A stretch of DNA of 11,187 nt from an uncultured Duganella sp. (GCA_946482335.1 CAMLRG010000177.1:1-11187), one strand, 5' to 3'. Shown: positions 1 to 7,728, counted from the stretch's first letter. Translations and numbers: made by a program. Notes: generated from the letters alone by a model not told the origin.

Positions 1-996
1 GAGGTGGCCGACCTGGTGCGTGCCATGGAGTACCTGCCGGCCGGCATGACCATCATCGACAGCGATTTGCGCTTCCGGTTCTGGAACCAGCGCTTTTGCC
101 AATACCTCGATTTCCCGGAAGCGCAGGTCTATGAAGGCGTGCCGCTGGAAGACCTGTTCCGTTTTAACGCCTTGCGCGGCGAATTCGGTCCTGGCGACCC
201 GGAAACCCAGGTGCGCGAGCGCATCGAACTGGCGCGCCAGTTCGTGCCGCACCGCTTCCGCCGCACGCGCGCCGACGGCACGGTGCTGCAAGTGACGGGG
301 CGGCCGATGAGCGGCGAGGATGGCCGCGTGCTGGGTTTCGTCACCATTTACGAGGATGTCACCACCGAGGCGCGCCAGCAGCAGGAACTGGAGCAGGCGC
401 ACGAAAAGCTGCTGGCGGCCTATGAGGACTTGCGGCGCGCGCAGCTGGACAACACGGAGTTGGAGAAGGACCGCTACAAGTACTACCAGATGGCGGTGCG
501 CGATGCCTTGACCGGGCTGTATACCCGGCATTATATGGAGGATGCCGCCGCGCGCCTGCTGGAACTGCACGAGCGCGACCACGCCGAGCGGGTCGGCTTG
601 CTGGTGTTCGACGTCGACCGTTTCAAGCAGATCAACGACAATTACGGCCACCTGGCCGGCGACAAGGTGCTGCGCCACATCGGTGCGCTGCTGGAGGAAC
701 AGACGCGGCGCGTCGACATCGCAGTGCGCAATGGCGGCGACGAATTCGCGGTATTCCTGCCCAAGCTCGATGCCCGGCGCTGCCTGCAGTTTGCCGAGCG
801 CGTGCGCAGCCACGTGCGCGCCCTGCGGCTGGACGGCGCCCTGGCCGCGGTCGAACTGTCGATCAGCGCCGGCGTGGCCGAGCACCTGCCGGGCGAATCG
901 TTGCCCGCCTTCCTGGAACGGGCCGACGCGGCGCTGTATGCCGCCAAGCGTTCGGGGCGCGACCGCATCTGCCTGGCCGAGGGGGCGGCGACGTGA
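1..996 (+). CDS. PAS-GGDEF diguanylate cyclase (5' partial)
   Basis: This enzyme makes cyclic di-GMP from two GTP. Counting from the GTG at position 4, residues 5-120 look like a PAS sensor domain of the PAS-7 type, with the motif GMTIIDSDLRFRFWNQRF near the start. Residues 121-160 form a charged coiled-coil linker. Residues 165-325 are the GGDEF domain, opening with DALTGLY. The intact GGDEF signature is at 244-248, and an RxxD inhibitory I-site (R235, D238) lies five residues upstream, so catalysis and product inhibition both look preserved. No membrane segment is visible, so the visible part is cytosolic. The reading frame is open to the window edge, so the GTG at 4 may not be the true start and upstream domains may be missing. 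Its stop overlaps the start of cysC by four bases (GTGA), which suggests translational coupling. The PAS ligand is unknown. Confidence 0.93.
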   Translation, partial: EVADLVRAMEYLPAGMTIIDSDLRFRFWNQRFCQYLDFPEAQVYEGVPLEDLFRFNALRGEFGPGDPETQVRERIELARQFVPHRFRRTRADGTVLQVTGRPMSGEDGRVLGFVTIYEDVTTEARQQQELEQAHEKLLAAYEDLRRAQLDNTELEKDRYKYYQMAVRDALTGLYTRHYMEDAAARLLELHERDHAERVGLLVFDVDRFKQINDNYGHLAGDKVLRHIGALLEEQTRRVDIAVRNGGDEFAVFLPKLDARRCLQFAERVRSHVRALRLDGALAAVELSISAGVAEHLPGESLPAFLERADAALYAAKRSGRDRICLAEGAAT

Positions 997-1601
997 GCGC
1001 TCGCCCATCCCTGGACCGGATCCCGGCACCTGGCGTCGGCCCGCGCCGCCAGCGCCAGGAATTGAATGGCCACCGCGGCGCCGTGGTGTGGTTCACCGGT
1101 CTGTCGGGCGCCGGCAAGACGACGCTGGCGCAGGCGCTTGAGCAAACCTTGTTGCGGGCCGCCTGCCGCGCCTATGTGCTCGATGGCGACGTCCTGCGCC
1201 AGGGATTGTGCGCCGGCCTGGGCTTTTCCGACGAGGACCGCAGCGAGAATATCCGCCGCGCCGGCGAGGCGGCGGCATTGCTGGCGGACGCCGGAGTGGT
1301 GGTGCTGGCGGCCTTCATTTCCCCGTTTGCCGCGGACCGGGCGCGGGTGCGCGCGCGGCTGGCGCCGGGCGACTTCATGGAAGTGTTCTGCGATTGCCCG
1401 GCGGCGGTGTGCGAGCAGCGCGACGTGAAAGGGCTGTACCGCCGCGCCCGCGCCGGCGAGATCCCGCAATTTACCGGCATCTCTTCGCCTTACGAAGCGC
1501 CGCGGCAAGCCGACCTCACGCTCGACACTTCGCGCCTTGACGTGGCGGCATGCACCGCTCGCGTGCTGGCCCTGTTGCGCGAACGCGCCGTGATCCGCTA
1601 G
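993..1601 (+). CDS. cysC: Adenylylsulfate (APS) kinase
   Basis: It phosphorylates adenosine 5'-phosphosulfate with ATP to give PAPS, the activated sulfate used for sulfite production or by sulfotransferases. The 202-residue length is normal for CysC. The P-loop GLSGAGKTT is at 36-44. The family motifs LDGD (63-66), FSDEDRSENIRR (78-89), AFISPF with the serine at 110 in the position of the E. coli phosphoserine, and DVKGLYRRARAG followed by FTGISSPYEAP are all present. The GTG start at 993 is chosen because the conserved RQELNGHRG segment lies before the P-loop and no in-frame ATG precedes it. The start overlaps the diguanylate cyclase stop. No sulfate adenylyltransferase (cysDN) is adjacent, which fits a role beside the sulfotransferase on the opposite strand. 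Its TAG stop shares bases with the stop of the convergent gene. Confidence 0.93.
   Translation: MSARPSLDRIPAPGVGPRRQRQELNGHRGAVVWFTGLSGAGKTTLAQALEQTLLRAACRAYVLDGDVLRQGLCAGLGFSDEDRSENIRRAGEAAALLADAGVVVLAAFISPFAADRARVRARLAPGDFMEVFCDCPAAVCEQRDVKGLYRRARAGEIPQFTGISSPYEAPRQADLTLDTSRLDVAACTARVLALLRERAVIR
1598..1601. other. Shared CTAG double stop of convergent genes (cysC / ureohydrolase-like)
   Basis: The palindromic CTAG gives TAG on the plus strand (1599-1601, end of cysC) and TAG on the minus strand (1600-1598, end of the ureohydrolase-like gene). The two coding regions overlap tail to tail by four bases, leaving no room for a terminator between them. Confidence 0.9.
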
Positions 1602-2422
1602 GCGGCCGGCACCAGCTGGTGCAGCAAGTCCAGGCAGGCCGTGGCGGCGCGGCCATCGCCGTCTTGCTCCGCATGCCAGGCCGATACCGACACTGCCAGC
1701 AGCGGGAAGCTGCGCAAATGCCGGAACAGGTCCGCCACCTGTTCCAGGCGCGGTCCGCCCGGCACATGGTATTTCAGCGCCGGCATGCGCTGCGCCTCAT
1801 CGAGCACGTCGGTGTCGAAGTGGACGTACAGGGTTTCCTGCGGCGACAGCAGGGGCAGCACCTGGTCCAGCCCGCAGCGCACGATGGCCGATTGCGCCAG
1901 CGCTTCATCTTCGCCGGCGTCGAGGTCGCGCGCGTCGGACAGCACGATGCGCGCTTCCGGATAGGGGGTGGCGCCGACGGTTGCGCGCAGGGCGGCAATG
2001 CTGTCGCGCTGGTGGCGGCGCCGGTCCTGGCGGCCGACCAGCATGGCCAGCGGCATGCCGCCGATGTACTGCGTCTGTGTGGTGCCCCAGGTGTGGAAGT
2101 CGCCGTGCGCATCGAGCCACAGGATGCGCTGCGGCTCGCGTCCGGCCTGCTGCAAGCCCGCCAGCACGCCCATGCTGGACACGCAATCGCCGGCCAGCGA
2201 GACCGGCAGCAAGCCATCGGCAGCCGCTTGCCGCACCTGCCCCGCCAGTTCCGCATACACCATGCCCATGTGCTGCATCTGGCGGTTGCGGTCCGCGATG
2301 TGCTCGTCAACGGCGTGCTCCGCCTGCACCGCCTGCCAGGTTTGGCCGTGCAATGGCGCGATGCGCCGCAAGCCGTCGCGCCGTTGGCCCATCAGGTAGG
2401 GCGCGAGCAGGGGGCGGATCAT
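1598..2422 (-). CDS. Arginase/ureohydrolase-family protein with altered active site
   Basis: This is a 274-residue protein of the arginase, agmatinase and formimidoylglutamase fold, whose members usually hydrolyse guanidino or formimino groups with two Mn ions. Metal-binding motifs are visible: LAGDC (76-80) in place of the usual GGDH, DAHGD (104-108) intact, and DTD (203-205) intact. One histidine ligand is therefore a cysteine (C80). The histidine of the arginase NLHG segment is glycine here (YIGG, 119-122), and the glutamate expected near the end (arginase EVNP) is not seen in SVSAWHAEQ. A true arginase activity is doubtful, and the substrate cannot be named. The start is the ATG at 2422, whose ATGA overlaps the sulfotransferase stop; GGAG lies 8 bases upstream. 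A GTG at 2428 is possible but lies too close to that GGAG. It is coupled to the sulfotransferase and convergent with cysC. Confidence 0.85.
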   Translation of the reverse strand: MIRPLLAPYLMGQRRDGLRRIAPLHGQTWQAVQAEHAVDEHIADRNRQMQHMGMVYAELAGQVRQAAADGLLPVSLAGDCVSSMGVLAGLQQAGREPQRILWLDAHGDFHTWGTTQTQYIGGMPLAMLVGRQDRRRHQRDSIAALRATVGATPYPEARIVLSDARDLDAGEDEALAQSAIVRCGLDQVLPLLSPQETLYVHFDTDVLDEAQRMPALKYHVPGGPRLEQVADLFRHLRSFPLLAVSVSAWHAEQDGDGRAATACLDLLHQLVPAA

Positions 2423-3675
2423 TGCCACGACTCCGGGTCCATGCTGTAGCCCAGCGCCGCCATGACTTCGGCCACGCCGGGCTGCTGCGCCAGCGGCAGC
2501 AGCACGTCGCTGCGCCGGTGCCAGCGTCCGGCCGCCGGCGCATCGGTGGCCATGGTCACCGGCAGCGTGCCGACTGTTGGCGGAGGCGGCAAGCCGAGCC
2601 AGTCGCAGGCGCGCGCCAGCACGGCATCGGGAGCGGCCAGGAAATCCTCAAAGGCGATGCGCATGGCGCCGGTGCCGCGCTCCAGGATGTGGCGGTGGCA
2701 GGACAGCCACTGGTTCAGGCAAACCTGTTCCAGCCGGGCGCCGGTCAAGGCGCGCCAGTTGGGCGGCAAATCGAACTTCCACCAGCGCGATCCGAAGCTG
2801 CACTGGTCGGAGTAGCCGCCGATGGCGAGCTGCACGCCGGCGCGCGCCATATCGTGGGCGAAGAAGCCGGTCGGGGACAGCCAGCCGTCGATCAGGCCAT
2901 TCACGCATTGGGCATAGCCGCGCGTGAGGTGGATATAGCGCACCTCGGCCTGCGGGAACAATTGCTCGTACAAGCCGGGACGGAAGGCATCGGACGGGGT
3001 CTTGAACAGCAATACCTTGGAAGCGGCATCCTGTTCGGTAAGCCGCCGCCGCCGCAAGCCCGGCACCACGAAGGGCGGCTCTTCGATCTTGGCCGGCTGG
3101 TCGAAAGGACGGTCTTCGCCGGGGCCCATGTGGCCGTCGTAATAATCGAGCCGCCAGCGTTCGCCCCAATACACCGTGCCAAGCAGGGCGTGCACGGCCT
3201 CGTCGGACGACACCTCATCGCCATGTTCGCAGATGAAGGCGAGCGCTTCGCCCAGCGCGCGCTGCATGCGGGTGTGCTCGGCGGGTTCGGCGAACTGGGC
3301 GGGGAAGTGCAGCAGCAAGCGTTTGCGCCAGCGTTCTTCCAGTTCGGCGCGCGGCGCCAGCTGTGCGCTGGCCACGGTCAAGCCGTCAAATACATTGTCG
3401 GCCAGCGCATCGGCTGCACGCAGGGTGGTGATGGCATCGCTGGCGCAGGCCGGATCGTGGCCGAAACCGTTGCCGGTCAGGGCCAGCAGCGGTTCCATCT
3501 CGCCGTCGAGGGCTGCGATGCCCGGGTGCCCGGCCAGGGCGGCTTTGAACAGGGTCGAGCCGGAGCGTGAACTGGTCAGGATGACCGCCACCCGTTTCAC
3601 TTTGCCGCGCCAGGGCGCAGGGGCAACGGCGCGTAAGCCATTGATGTCGGCGAGCAGGGTCTGCATGGTCTCCAT
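2419..3675 (-). CDS. PAPS-dependent sulfotransferase family protein
   Basis: It probably transfers sulfate from PAPS to a hydroxyl or amine of an unknown acceptor. Of 418 residues, positions 28-50 carry the 5'-phosphosulfate-binding loop (VAVILTSSRSGSTLF), the hallmark of the sulfotransferase fold. Residues 246-265 (RYIHLTRGYAQCVNGLIDGW) match the 3'-phosphate-binding strand and helix, with R252; the serine usual seven residues later appears to be N259. Near the C-terminus GRWHR (383-387) resembles the GRW segment of bacterial sulfotransferases. No signal peptide or membrane span is seen, so it is probably cytosolic. The ATG at 3675 has AGGA eight bases upstream. It overlaps the ureohydrolase-like gene (ATGA) and runs convergently towards cysC, a natural PAPS supplier. 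The family assignment is good, but the acceptor is unknown. Confidence 0.85.
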   Translation of the reverse strand: METMQTLLADINGLRAVAPAPWRGKVKRVAVILTSSRSGSTLFKAALAGHPGIAALDGEMEPLLALTGNGFGHDPACASDAITTLRAADALADNVFDGLTVASAQLAPRAELEERWRKRLLLHFPAQFAEPAEHTRMQRALGEALAFICEHGDEVSSDEAVHALLGTVYWGERWRLDYYDGHMGPGEDRPFDQPAKIEEPPFVVPGLRRRRLTEQDAASKVLLFKTPSDAFRPGLYEQLFPQAEVRYIHLTRGYAQCVNGLIDGWLSPTGFFAHDMARAGVQLAIGGYSDQCSFGSRWWKFDLPPNWRALTGARLEQVCLNQWLSCHRHILERGTGAMRIAFEDFLAAPDAVLARACDWLGLPPPPTVGTLPVTMATDAPAAGRWHRRSDVLLPLAQQPGVAEVMAALGYSMDPESWQ

Positions 3676-3707
3676 GGGCTCATCCTAGCACTTTTTTTTC
3701 GCCAGGT

Positions 3708-3734
3708 TGTCACAAAGCCGGCGGCCGCTCCGTC
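3708..3734 (+). promoter_or_regulatory. Candidate ECF41-type sigma factor promoter
   Basis: TGTCACA (3708-3714), exactly 16 bases, then CGTC (3731-3734) match the promoter motif I recall for group ECF41 sigma factors (TGTCACA-N16-CGTC). It lies 57 bases before the ATG of the AhpD-like gene, on the same strand. The match is seen in the sequence. The regulator is inferred, since no ECF gene lies in the window. Confidence 0.65.
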
Positions 3735-3791
3735 TAATAGTCGAGAAGGCCGCACAGTGCGCCCTTGACCACCAAACTGAAAGGATTCGCC

Positions 3792-4235
3792 ATGAGCACC
3801 CTGCGTTACAACTACTTCCAACTGTCCCAGAAATCGTTCAAGAACCTGCTGGCCCTGTCGGAGGGCCTGAACCGCGAACTGCTGGGGCGCAAGCTGGTGG
3901 ACCTGGTCTTGTTGCGGGTGTCGCAAATCAATGGCTGCGGCTTTTGCATCGATATGCACTACCAGGATTTGCTGAAGATGGATGTCGACCCGCGCCACGT
4001 CAATGCGGTGGCCGGCTGGCGCGAAGCGCCATTTTTCAGCGAGCGCGAGCGCGCGGCGCTGGAATGGTGCGAACTGGTGAATGCCATCCCGTTCCGCGAC
4101 CCCGACGACGCAGCGTTTGCCCGTGTCAAGGCGCATTTCTCCGACGAAGAGATCGCGGAACTGGGCTTCGTGGTTGCGGTCATTCGTTCCTGGAACATGC
4201 TGAACGTCGCTTCGCGCAACCCGATCCCGCGCTAG
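3792..4235 (+). CDS. AhpD-like / carboxymuconolactone decarboxylase family protein
   Basis: This is a 147-residue single-domain protein of the AhpD/CMD superfamily, mostly small helical oxidoreductases that use a redox CxxC and a nearby histidine to handle peroxides or related substrates. The signature is at 38-56: LVLLRVSQINGCGFCIDMH, with C49, C52 and H56 in the CxxCxxxH arrangement of AhpD. The presence of both cysteines argues for a thiol peroxidase or reductase-like role rather than lactone decarboxylation. The ATG at 3792 is chosen because AAAGGA lies six bases upstream; an upstream TTG at 3765 has no such support. It is transcribed divergently from the sulfotransferase, with 116 bases between. 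An ECF41-type promoter motif precedes it, which is typical for this family. It converges on the CHRD gene with a shared CTAG. Confidence 0.9.
   Translation: MSTLRYNYFQLSQKSFKNLLALSEGLNRELLGRKLVDLVLLRVSQINGCGFCIDMHYQDLLKMDVDPRHVNAVAGWREAPFFSERERAALEWCELVNAIPFRDPDDAAFARVKAHFSDEEIAELGFVVAVIRSWNMLNVASRNPIPR
4232..4235. other. Shared CTAG double stop of convergent genes (AhpD-like / CHRD)
   Basis: CTAG provides the TAG of the AhpD-like gene on the plus strand and the TAG of the CHRD gene on the minus strand. This is the same arrangement as at 1598-1601. Confidence 0.9.
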
Positions 4236-4819
4236 GATTTCCTCCTGCGCAGCATGAGCAAGGGCAGCCCCGCCAGCAGCAGGGCGGCCTGGGCCGGTTC
4301 GGGCACCGGTGCCAGGAAGCCGCGGATTTCACCGCCGGCATAGGTGCTCGAGTGGATATTGAAGTACGAGGTCCCGGCGCCGAGGGCGGCCAGCAAGGCC
4401 GCTTCCGCGCCGGCAGTGGTACCGCCATTGTTCGTCACGAAAGTCGCGTTCCAGAACGAGTCCTGGGACGTGTCGAACACGGAGGCATAGTTGCCGCTCA
4501 TGACCCCCGACGGGAAGCCGGTCAGCGTCGGCAGCATGGTGGCCGCACCGGCCGTGCCTTCGCCGGGCAGGCTGGTGCAGCAATGGATGTGGGCGGCGCC
4601 GCTGGTACCGGTCAGACCGTCGAAATTGGCGGTAATGCTCAGGTAGTGGGTGTCGATATCGAACACCACCGTCACATGGCCGGTGGCCGGCGAGGCATTC
4701 GGCGGCGATTCGGCGGCGCCGCTCAGGTTGGCTGAATAGGTCAGTGGATCGGCTTGCGCCGCCGCGCAGCCGATTAGCAGGGCCAGCAGGGCCAGCCCCT
4801 GTTGCAGATGAGTCTTCAT
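4232..4819 (-). CDS. Secreted CHRD-domain protein with PEP-CTERM sorting signal
   Basis: This is a 195-residue exported protein. Residues 1-23 are a signal peptide (MKTH, a hydrophobic stretch, then AQA before D24). Residues 26-170 fit a CHRD domain, named from chordin: YSANLSGAAESPP, a beta-rich region with AAHIHCC at 75-81, and GEIRGFLAP at the end. The function of CHRD is not known in bacteria. The C-terminus has VPEP at 172-175, a hydrophobic helix and RRRKS, the PEP-CTERM tripartite signal cut by exosortase in bacteria that make exopolysaccharide. The protein is therefore probably processed at the inner membrane and released or anchored in the matrix. The ATG at 4819 is chosen over an upstream start at 4882 because the signal peptide begins there and AAGGAG lies five bases before it. 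The gene is convergent with the AhpD-like gene. Confidence 0.9.
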   Translation of the reverse strand: MKTHLQQGLALLALLIGCAAAQADPLTYSANLSGAAESPPNASPATGHVTVVFDIDTHYLSITANFDGLTGTSGAAHIHCCTSLPGEGTAGAATMLPTLTGFPSGVMSGNYASVFDTSQDSFWNATFVTNNGGTTAGAEAALLAALGAGTSYFNIHSSTYAGGEIRGFLAPVPEPAQAALLLAGLPLLMLRRRKS

Positions 4820-4939
4820 CGTGGCTCCTTGTGGAAGCGCGAGCCCGCGACGGTTCCCCCCGTGTGTGATGCAGGCGCGCATACAGCGCCACTATTGTCG
4901 CCTTAAGTGGACATCCGGCGGCGCACGCTTACCCGCGGC

Positions 4940-5587
4940 TCACTTCACGTTTTTCATCAGGAAGCTGGCCTGGCCGCAGCTTTTCTGCGAATACGCAATG
5001 GCTTCCCGCGAGCAGCTGCGCGACGTGCCATCCTTGGCATAGCACACGCGGGCTTCGCGCAGGAAGCGGCCGCCGGAGCCACACACCGGCAACACGGAAT
5101 CCTTGGCCAGCCCGGGATTGGCACGATGGAATTCGGCCTCGAACTGGCCGGGCGTGACGCGCACCGGCTGTTGCGGACGCTGGAAGCTGGCCGGGATTTT
5201 CAAGCCTTGCTTCAGCTTCGCGCTCAGCGCCAGGTAGGCTTCGGGCGCCAGGCCGGAGCAGGTGCCGTGCTTGTTCCATTCATGGCCGATCAGCTTGGGC
5301 GAGGGGTAGAGGCTTTCATACTGGTCGCGCACGGCGGCCGGCAGCTTGGCGCGGCCGCAGCTCGCGGGATAGCCGCGCTCGAATTGCGGCCACAGGCCGT
5401 GCAGCACGAAGCCGAGCTGGCGGCCGGTGGCGCATTGCACCGGGTCGTTGCCGCCGCGGCCGGCGCAGTATTCCGGCGACCACGACAGCGACAGGACGTA
5501 ATAATCGAACAGGCCGGGGCGGTCGTCGCGTGCCAGGGCTGGCAGCGCGCAGGCCGCCGCCAGCAAGGCGGCAAGCAAGCGTTTCAC
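4940..5587 (-). CDS. Ribonuclease T2 family secreted RNase
   Basis: This acid-type endoribonuclease cuts RNA through a 2',3'-cyclic phosphate. It is secreted or periplasmic, with a signal peptide at residues 1-19 ([19 protein letters not shown]). Both catalytic segments are present: [14 protein letters not shown] with H63, and [14 protein letters not shown] with H102, E103 and H107. The 215-residue length suits the bacterial family. Cysteines at 41, 52, 77 and 110, with more near the end, suggest disulfides. The GTG start at 5587 is chosen because the signal peptide begins there, it overlaps the kynA stop (GTGA), and GAGGA lies about seven bases upstream. A longer reading frame reaching 5785 is only the kynA antisense extension. 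It is last in the kynU-kynA operon; scavenging of nucleotides is a possible role, and the link to tryptophan breakdown is unclear. Confidence 0.92.
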   Translation of the reverse strand: MKRLLAALLAAACALPALARDDRPGLFDYYVLSLSWSPEYCAGRGGNDPVQCATGRQLGFVLHGLWPQFERGYPASCGRAKLPAAVRDQYESLYPSPKLIGHEWNKHGTCSGLAPEAYLALSAKLKQGLKIPASFQRPQQPVRVTPGQFEAEFHRANPGLAKDSVLPVCGSGGRFLREARVCYAKDGTSRSCSREAIAYSQKSCGQASFLMKNVK

Positions 5588-6426
5588 AGGGCGGTCCTCA
5601 AAGCGAACAATTCGGGGAACAGTACCACATCGAGCATCTTGCGCAGGTAGGACACGCCGGCGGTGCCGCCGGTGCCGGTCTTGAAGCCGATCACGCGTTC
5701 CACCGTGGTGACGTGGCGGAAGCGCCAGAAGCGGAAGGCGGTCTCCATATCCACCAGTTTCTCGGCCAGTTCGTACAGGGCCCAATAACGCGTAGTGTCG
5801 CGGTAGACTTCGAGCCAGGCATCCTTGACCGATTCGTCGGCCACGGTGGGTTGGGTCCAGTCGCGGTCAAGCCGGCCTGCATCCACGTGCAAGCCATTGC
5901 GCGCCAGCAGGCGCACCGCTTCATCGTACAGGGAAGGCGAGTGCAGGGCGGTGTCGAGGCGGGCATGGTTGTCCGGCGTTTGCTGGTGCACGGCCAGCAT
6001 ATTGGCATTCTTGTTACCGAGGATGAATTCGATCTCGCGGTACTGGGCCGATTGGAAGCCCGACGATGCGCCAAGGTAGGGGCGGATGGCCGTGTATTCG
6101 GGCGGCGTCATGGTCGCCAGCACATCCCAGGCGTGCACCAGTTGGTCCATGATGCGCGCCACCCGGGCCAGCATCTTGAAGGCCGGCGGCAAGTCGTCGC
6201 GGCGGATATGGTCGCAGACGGCATGCAGTTCGTGCAGCATCAGCTTCATCCACAGCTCGCTGGTCTGGTGCTGCACGATGAACAGCATTTCATTGTGGTT
6301 GGGCGACAGCGGATGCTGGGCGCTCAGGATTTTCTCCAGGCCCAGGTAGTCGCCATAACTCATGGACTTGCTGAAGTCCATCTGGGCGCCATGCCATTCG
6401 GCGCCGGGTTTCTTTGGTTCGGTCAT
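5584..6426 (-). CDS. kynA: Tryptophan 2,3-dioxygenase
   Basis: This heme enzyme opens the indole ring of L-tryptophan with O2 to give N-formylkynurenine, the first step of the kynurenine pathway. The 280 residues cover a complete bacterial TDO. Key residues follow Xanthomonas TDO numbering minus two: FIVQHQ with H53 in the active site, Y111 and R115 binding the substrate carboxylate side, the heme ligand H238 in [18 protein letters not shown], and GTGGT with T252. All expected residues are present. The gene lies seven bases after kynU and has no strong ribosome binding site, so it probably depends on coupling to kynU translation. Its end overlaps the RNase T2 start by four bases. N-formylkynurenine must be deformylated before kynureninase can act, but no formamidase gene lies in the window. 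Confidence 0.97.
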   Translation of the reverse strand: MTEPKKPGAEWHGAQMDFSKSMSYGDYLGLEKILSAQHPLSPNHNEMLFIVQHQTSELWMKLMLHELHAVCDHIRRDDLPPAFKMLARVARIMDQLVHAWDVLATMTPPEYTAIRPYLGASSGFQSAQYREIEFILGNKNANMLAVHQQTPDNHARLDTALHSPSLYDEAVRLLARNGLHVDAGRLDRDWTQPTVADESVKDAWLEVYRDTTRYWALYELAEKLVDMETAFRFWRFRHVTTVERVIGFKTGTGGTAGVSYLRKMLDVVLFPELFALRTAL

Positions 6427-6433
6427 GGGGTGT

Positions 6434-7672
6434 TCAGGTAACGGCGCCGCGTGCGGCAGTGATGTCGTAGGCTTGATCGTCCAGGATCTGTTTCAGGATG
6501 TCCACCGCATCCCACACGTCGGCAAAGCTGGTGTACAGCGGCGTGAAGCCGAAGCGCATGATTTCCGGCTCGCGGTAATCGCCGATCACGCCGCGCGCGA
6601 TCAGGGCTTGCATGACGGCGTAGCCGTGCGGGTGGGTGAAGCTGACTTGCGAGCCGCGCCGGGCGTGCTCGCGCGGGGTTACCAGGCCCAGCGGATGGGC
6701 GGCGCAGCGTTGCTCCACCAGGGCGATGAACAGGTCGGTCAGGGCCAGCGACTTGGCGCGCACCACGTCCATGCCGGTTTGCGCGAACACGTCGAGGCCG
6801 CATTCCACCATGGCCAGGGAGGCGATCGGCTGGGTGCCGCACAGGGCGCGGCCGATGCCCTGGCACGGCGCGAAGTCGGGCGCCATGGCGAACGGGGTGG
6901 CATGGCCCCACCAGCCGGACAGGGGATGGCGGAACTTGCCCTGGTTGCGTGCGGGCACCCAGATGAAGGCGGGCGCGCCGGGGCCGCCGTTCAGGTATTT
7001 ATAGGTGCAGCCGACGGCATAGTCGGCGCCGTCGCCATGCAGGTCGAGCGGCACCGCGCCCACCGAATGGCACAAGTCCCACACCACGAGCGCGCCATGC
7101 TGGTGGGCCAGGGCGCTGGTGGCCGCCATGTCGTGCTGGTAGCCGGTGCGGTAATTGACGTGGGTCAGCATCAGCACGGCGGTGTCGGCGTCGACCGCGG
7201 CCGGCAACTGTTCGGGACTGTCGACCAGCCGCACTTCATAGCCGCGGTCCAGCCAGGAGGTCAGGCCCTGGGCCATATAAATATCGGTCGGGAAGTTCGA
7301 ACGTTCGGTGACGATCACTTTGCGGCCGGTGTGGGCTTGCGCGTGCAGGGCGGCGGCCAGGGCTTTGAACAGGTTGACCGAGGTGGTGTCGGTCACGACC
7401 ACTTCGCCCGCCTTGGCGCCCACCATCGGGGCCAGCTTGTCGCCCAGGCGCTTGGGCATGTCGAACCAGCCGGCGCTGTTCCAGCTGGTGATCAAGTCTT
7501 TGCCCCATTCTTTGGCGATGACTTCGGTGGCGCGGGTGAGGGCGGCTTTGGGGCGGGCGCCCAGCGAGTTGCCGTCCAGGTAAATGACGCCGGCGGGCAG
7601 GTCGAATTGCTCGCGCAGCGGCGCCAGGACGTCCACGGCGTCGTGCGCCAGGCAGTCTTGTCGGGAAATCAT
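6434..7672 (-). CDS. kynU: Kynureninase
   Basis: This PLP enzyme splits L-kynurenine into anthranilate and L-alanine, the third step of tryptophan degradation. The 412-residue length is typical. Visible motifs are YLDGNSLG (31-38), the region around TDTTSVN (94-100) that holds the PLP phosphate, RSNFPTD (124-130), [15 protein letters not shown] (198-212) with D199 and H202 near the pyridine ring, and [11 protein letters not shown] with the Schiff-base lysine K225. The ATG at 7672 is chosen since the family N-terminus begins there and AAGGA lies about ten bases upstream. An upstream extension to 7900 reads through the palindromic repeat and is rejected. It is the first gene of the kynU-kynA-RNase T2 operon and has an extended -10 promoter nearby. 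Anthranilate may feed tryptophan resynthesis, catabolism or quinolone-type products. Confidence 0.97.
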   Translation of the reverse strand: MISRQDCLAHDAVDVLAPLREQFDLPAGVIYLDGNSLGARPKAALTRATEVIAKEWGKDLITSWNSAGWFDMPKRLGDKLAPMVGAKAGEVVVTDTTSVNLFKALAAALHAQAHTGRKVIVTERSNFPTDIYMAQGLTSWLDRGYEVRLVDSPEQLPAAVDADTAVLMLTHVNYRTGYQHDMAATSALAHQHGALVVWDLCHSVGAVPLDLHGDGADYAVGCTYKYLNGGPGAPAFIWVPARNQGKFRHPLSGWWGHATPFAMAPDFAPCQGIGRALCGTQPIASLAMVECGLDVFAQTGMDVVRAKSLALTDLFIALVEQRCAAHPLGLVTPREHARRGSQVSFTHPHGYAVMQALIARGVIGDYREPEIMRFGFTPLYTSFADVWDAVDILKQILDDQAYDITAARGAVT

Positions 7673-7706
7673 GCTGGTGTTTTCCTTGAAGCTTAAAGAA
7701 AGTGAG

Positions 7707-7715
7707 ATTGTAGCA
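7707..7715 (-). promoter_or_regulatory. Extended -10 promoter of the kynU operon
   Basis: On the minus strand TGCTACAAT is an extended -10 element (TGN-TACAAT, five of six consensus bases). It would start transcription near 7700, about 28 bases before the kynU ATG. The -35 region (around 7729-7735) is poor and coincides with the end of the palindromic repeat element. Confidence 0.5.
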
Positions 7716-7728
7716 ACCTTTGGTGCCC

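Noticed and set aside
642..1508. A 288-codon minus-strand frame across the GGDEF and cysC genes.
   Set aside because: It is antisense to two well-supported genes and has no recognisable motif.
1981..3570. A 529-codon open frame on the plus strand opposite the sulfotransferase and ureohydrolase-like genes.
   Set aside because: It is antisense to two genes with clear family motifs, and its arginine/alanine/glycine-rich translation matches nothing; long shadow frames are expected at this GC content.
3676..3707. A sigma-70 promoter for the sulfotransferase (TAGGAT near 3684 on the minus strand).
   Set aside because: No -35 box lies at a sensible distance, and the box would nearly touch the start codon.
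4820..4939. A promoter for the CHRD gene or a terminator for the RNase gene.
   Set aside because: GACAAT on the minus strand (4893-4898) has no suitable -35 box, and no stem with a T run was seen.
6362..7696. A 444-codon open frame on the plus strand opposite kynU.
   Set aside because: kynU on the minus strand has all its catalytic motifs; the antisense translation shows no domain.
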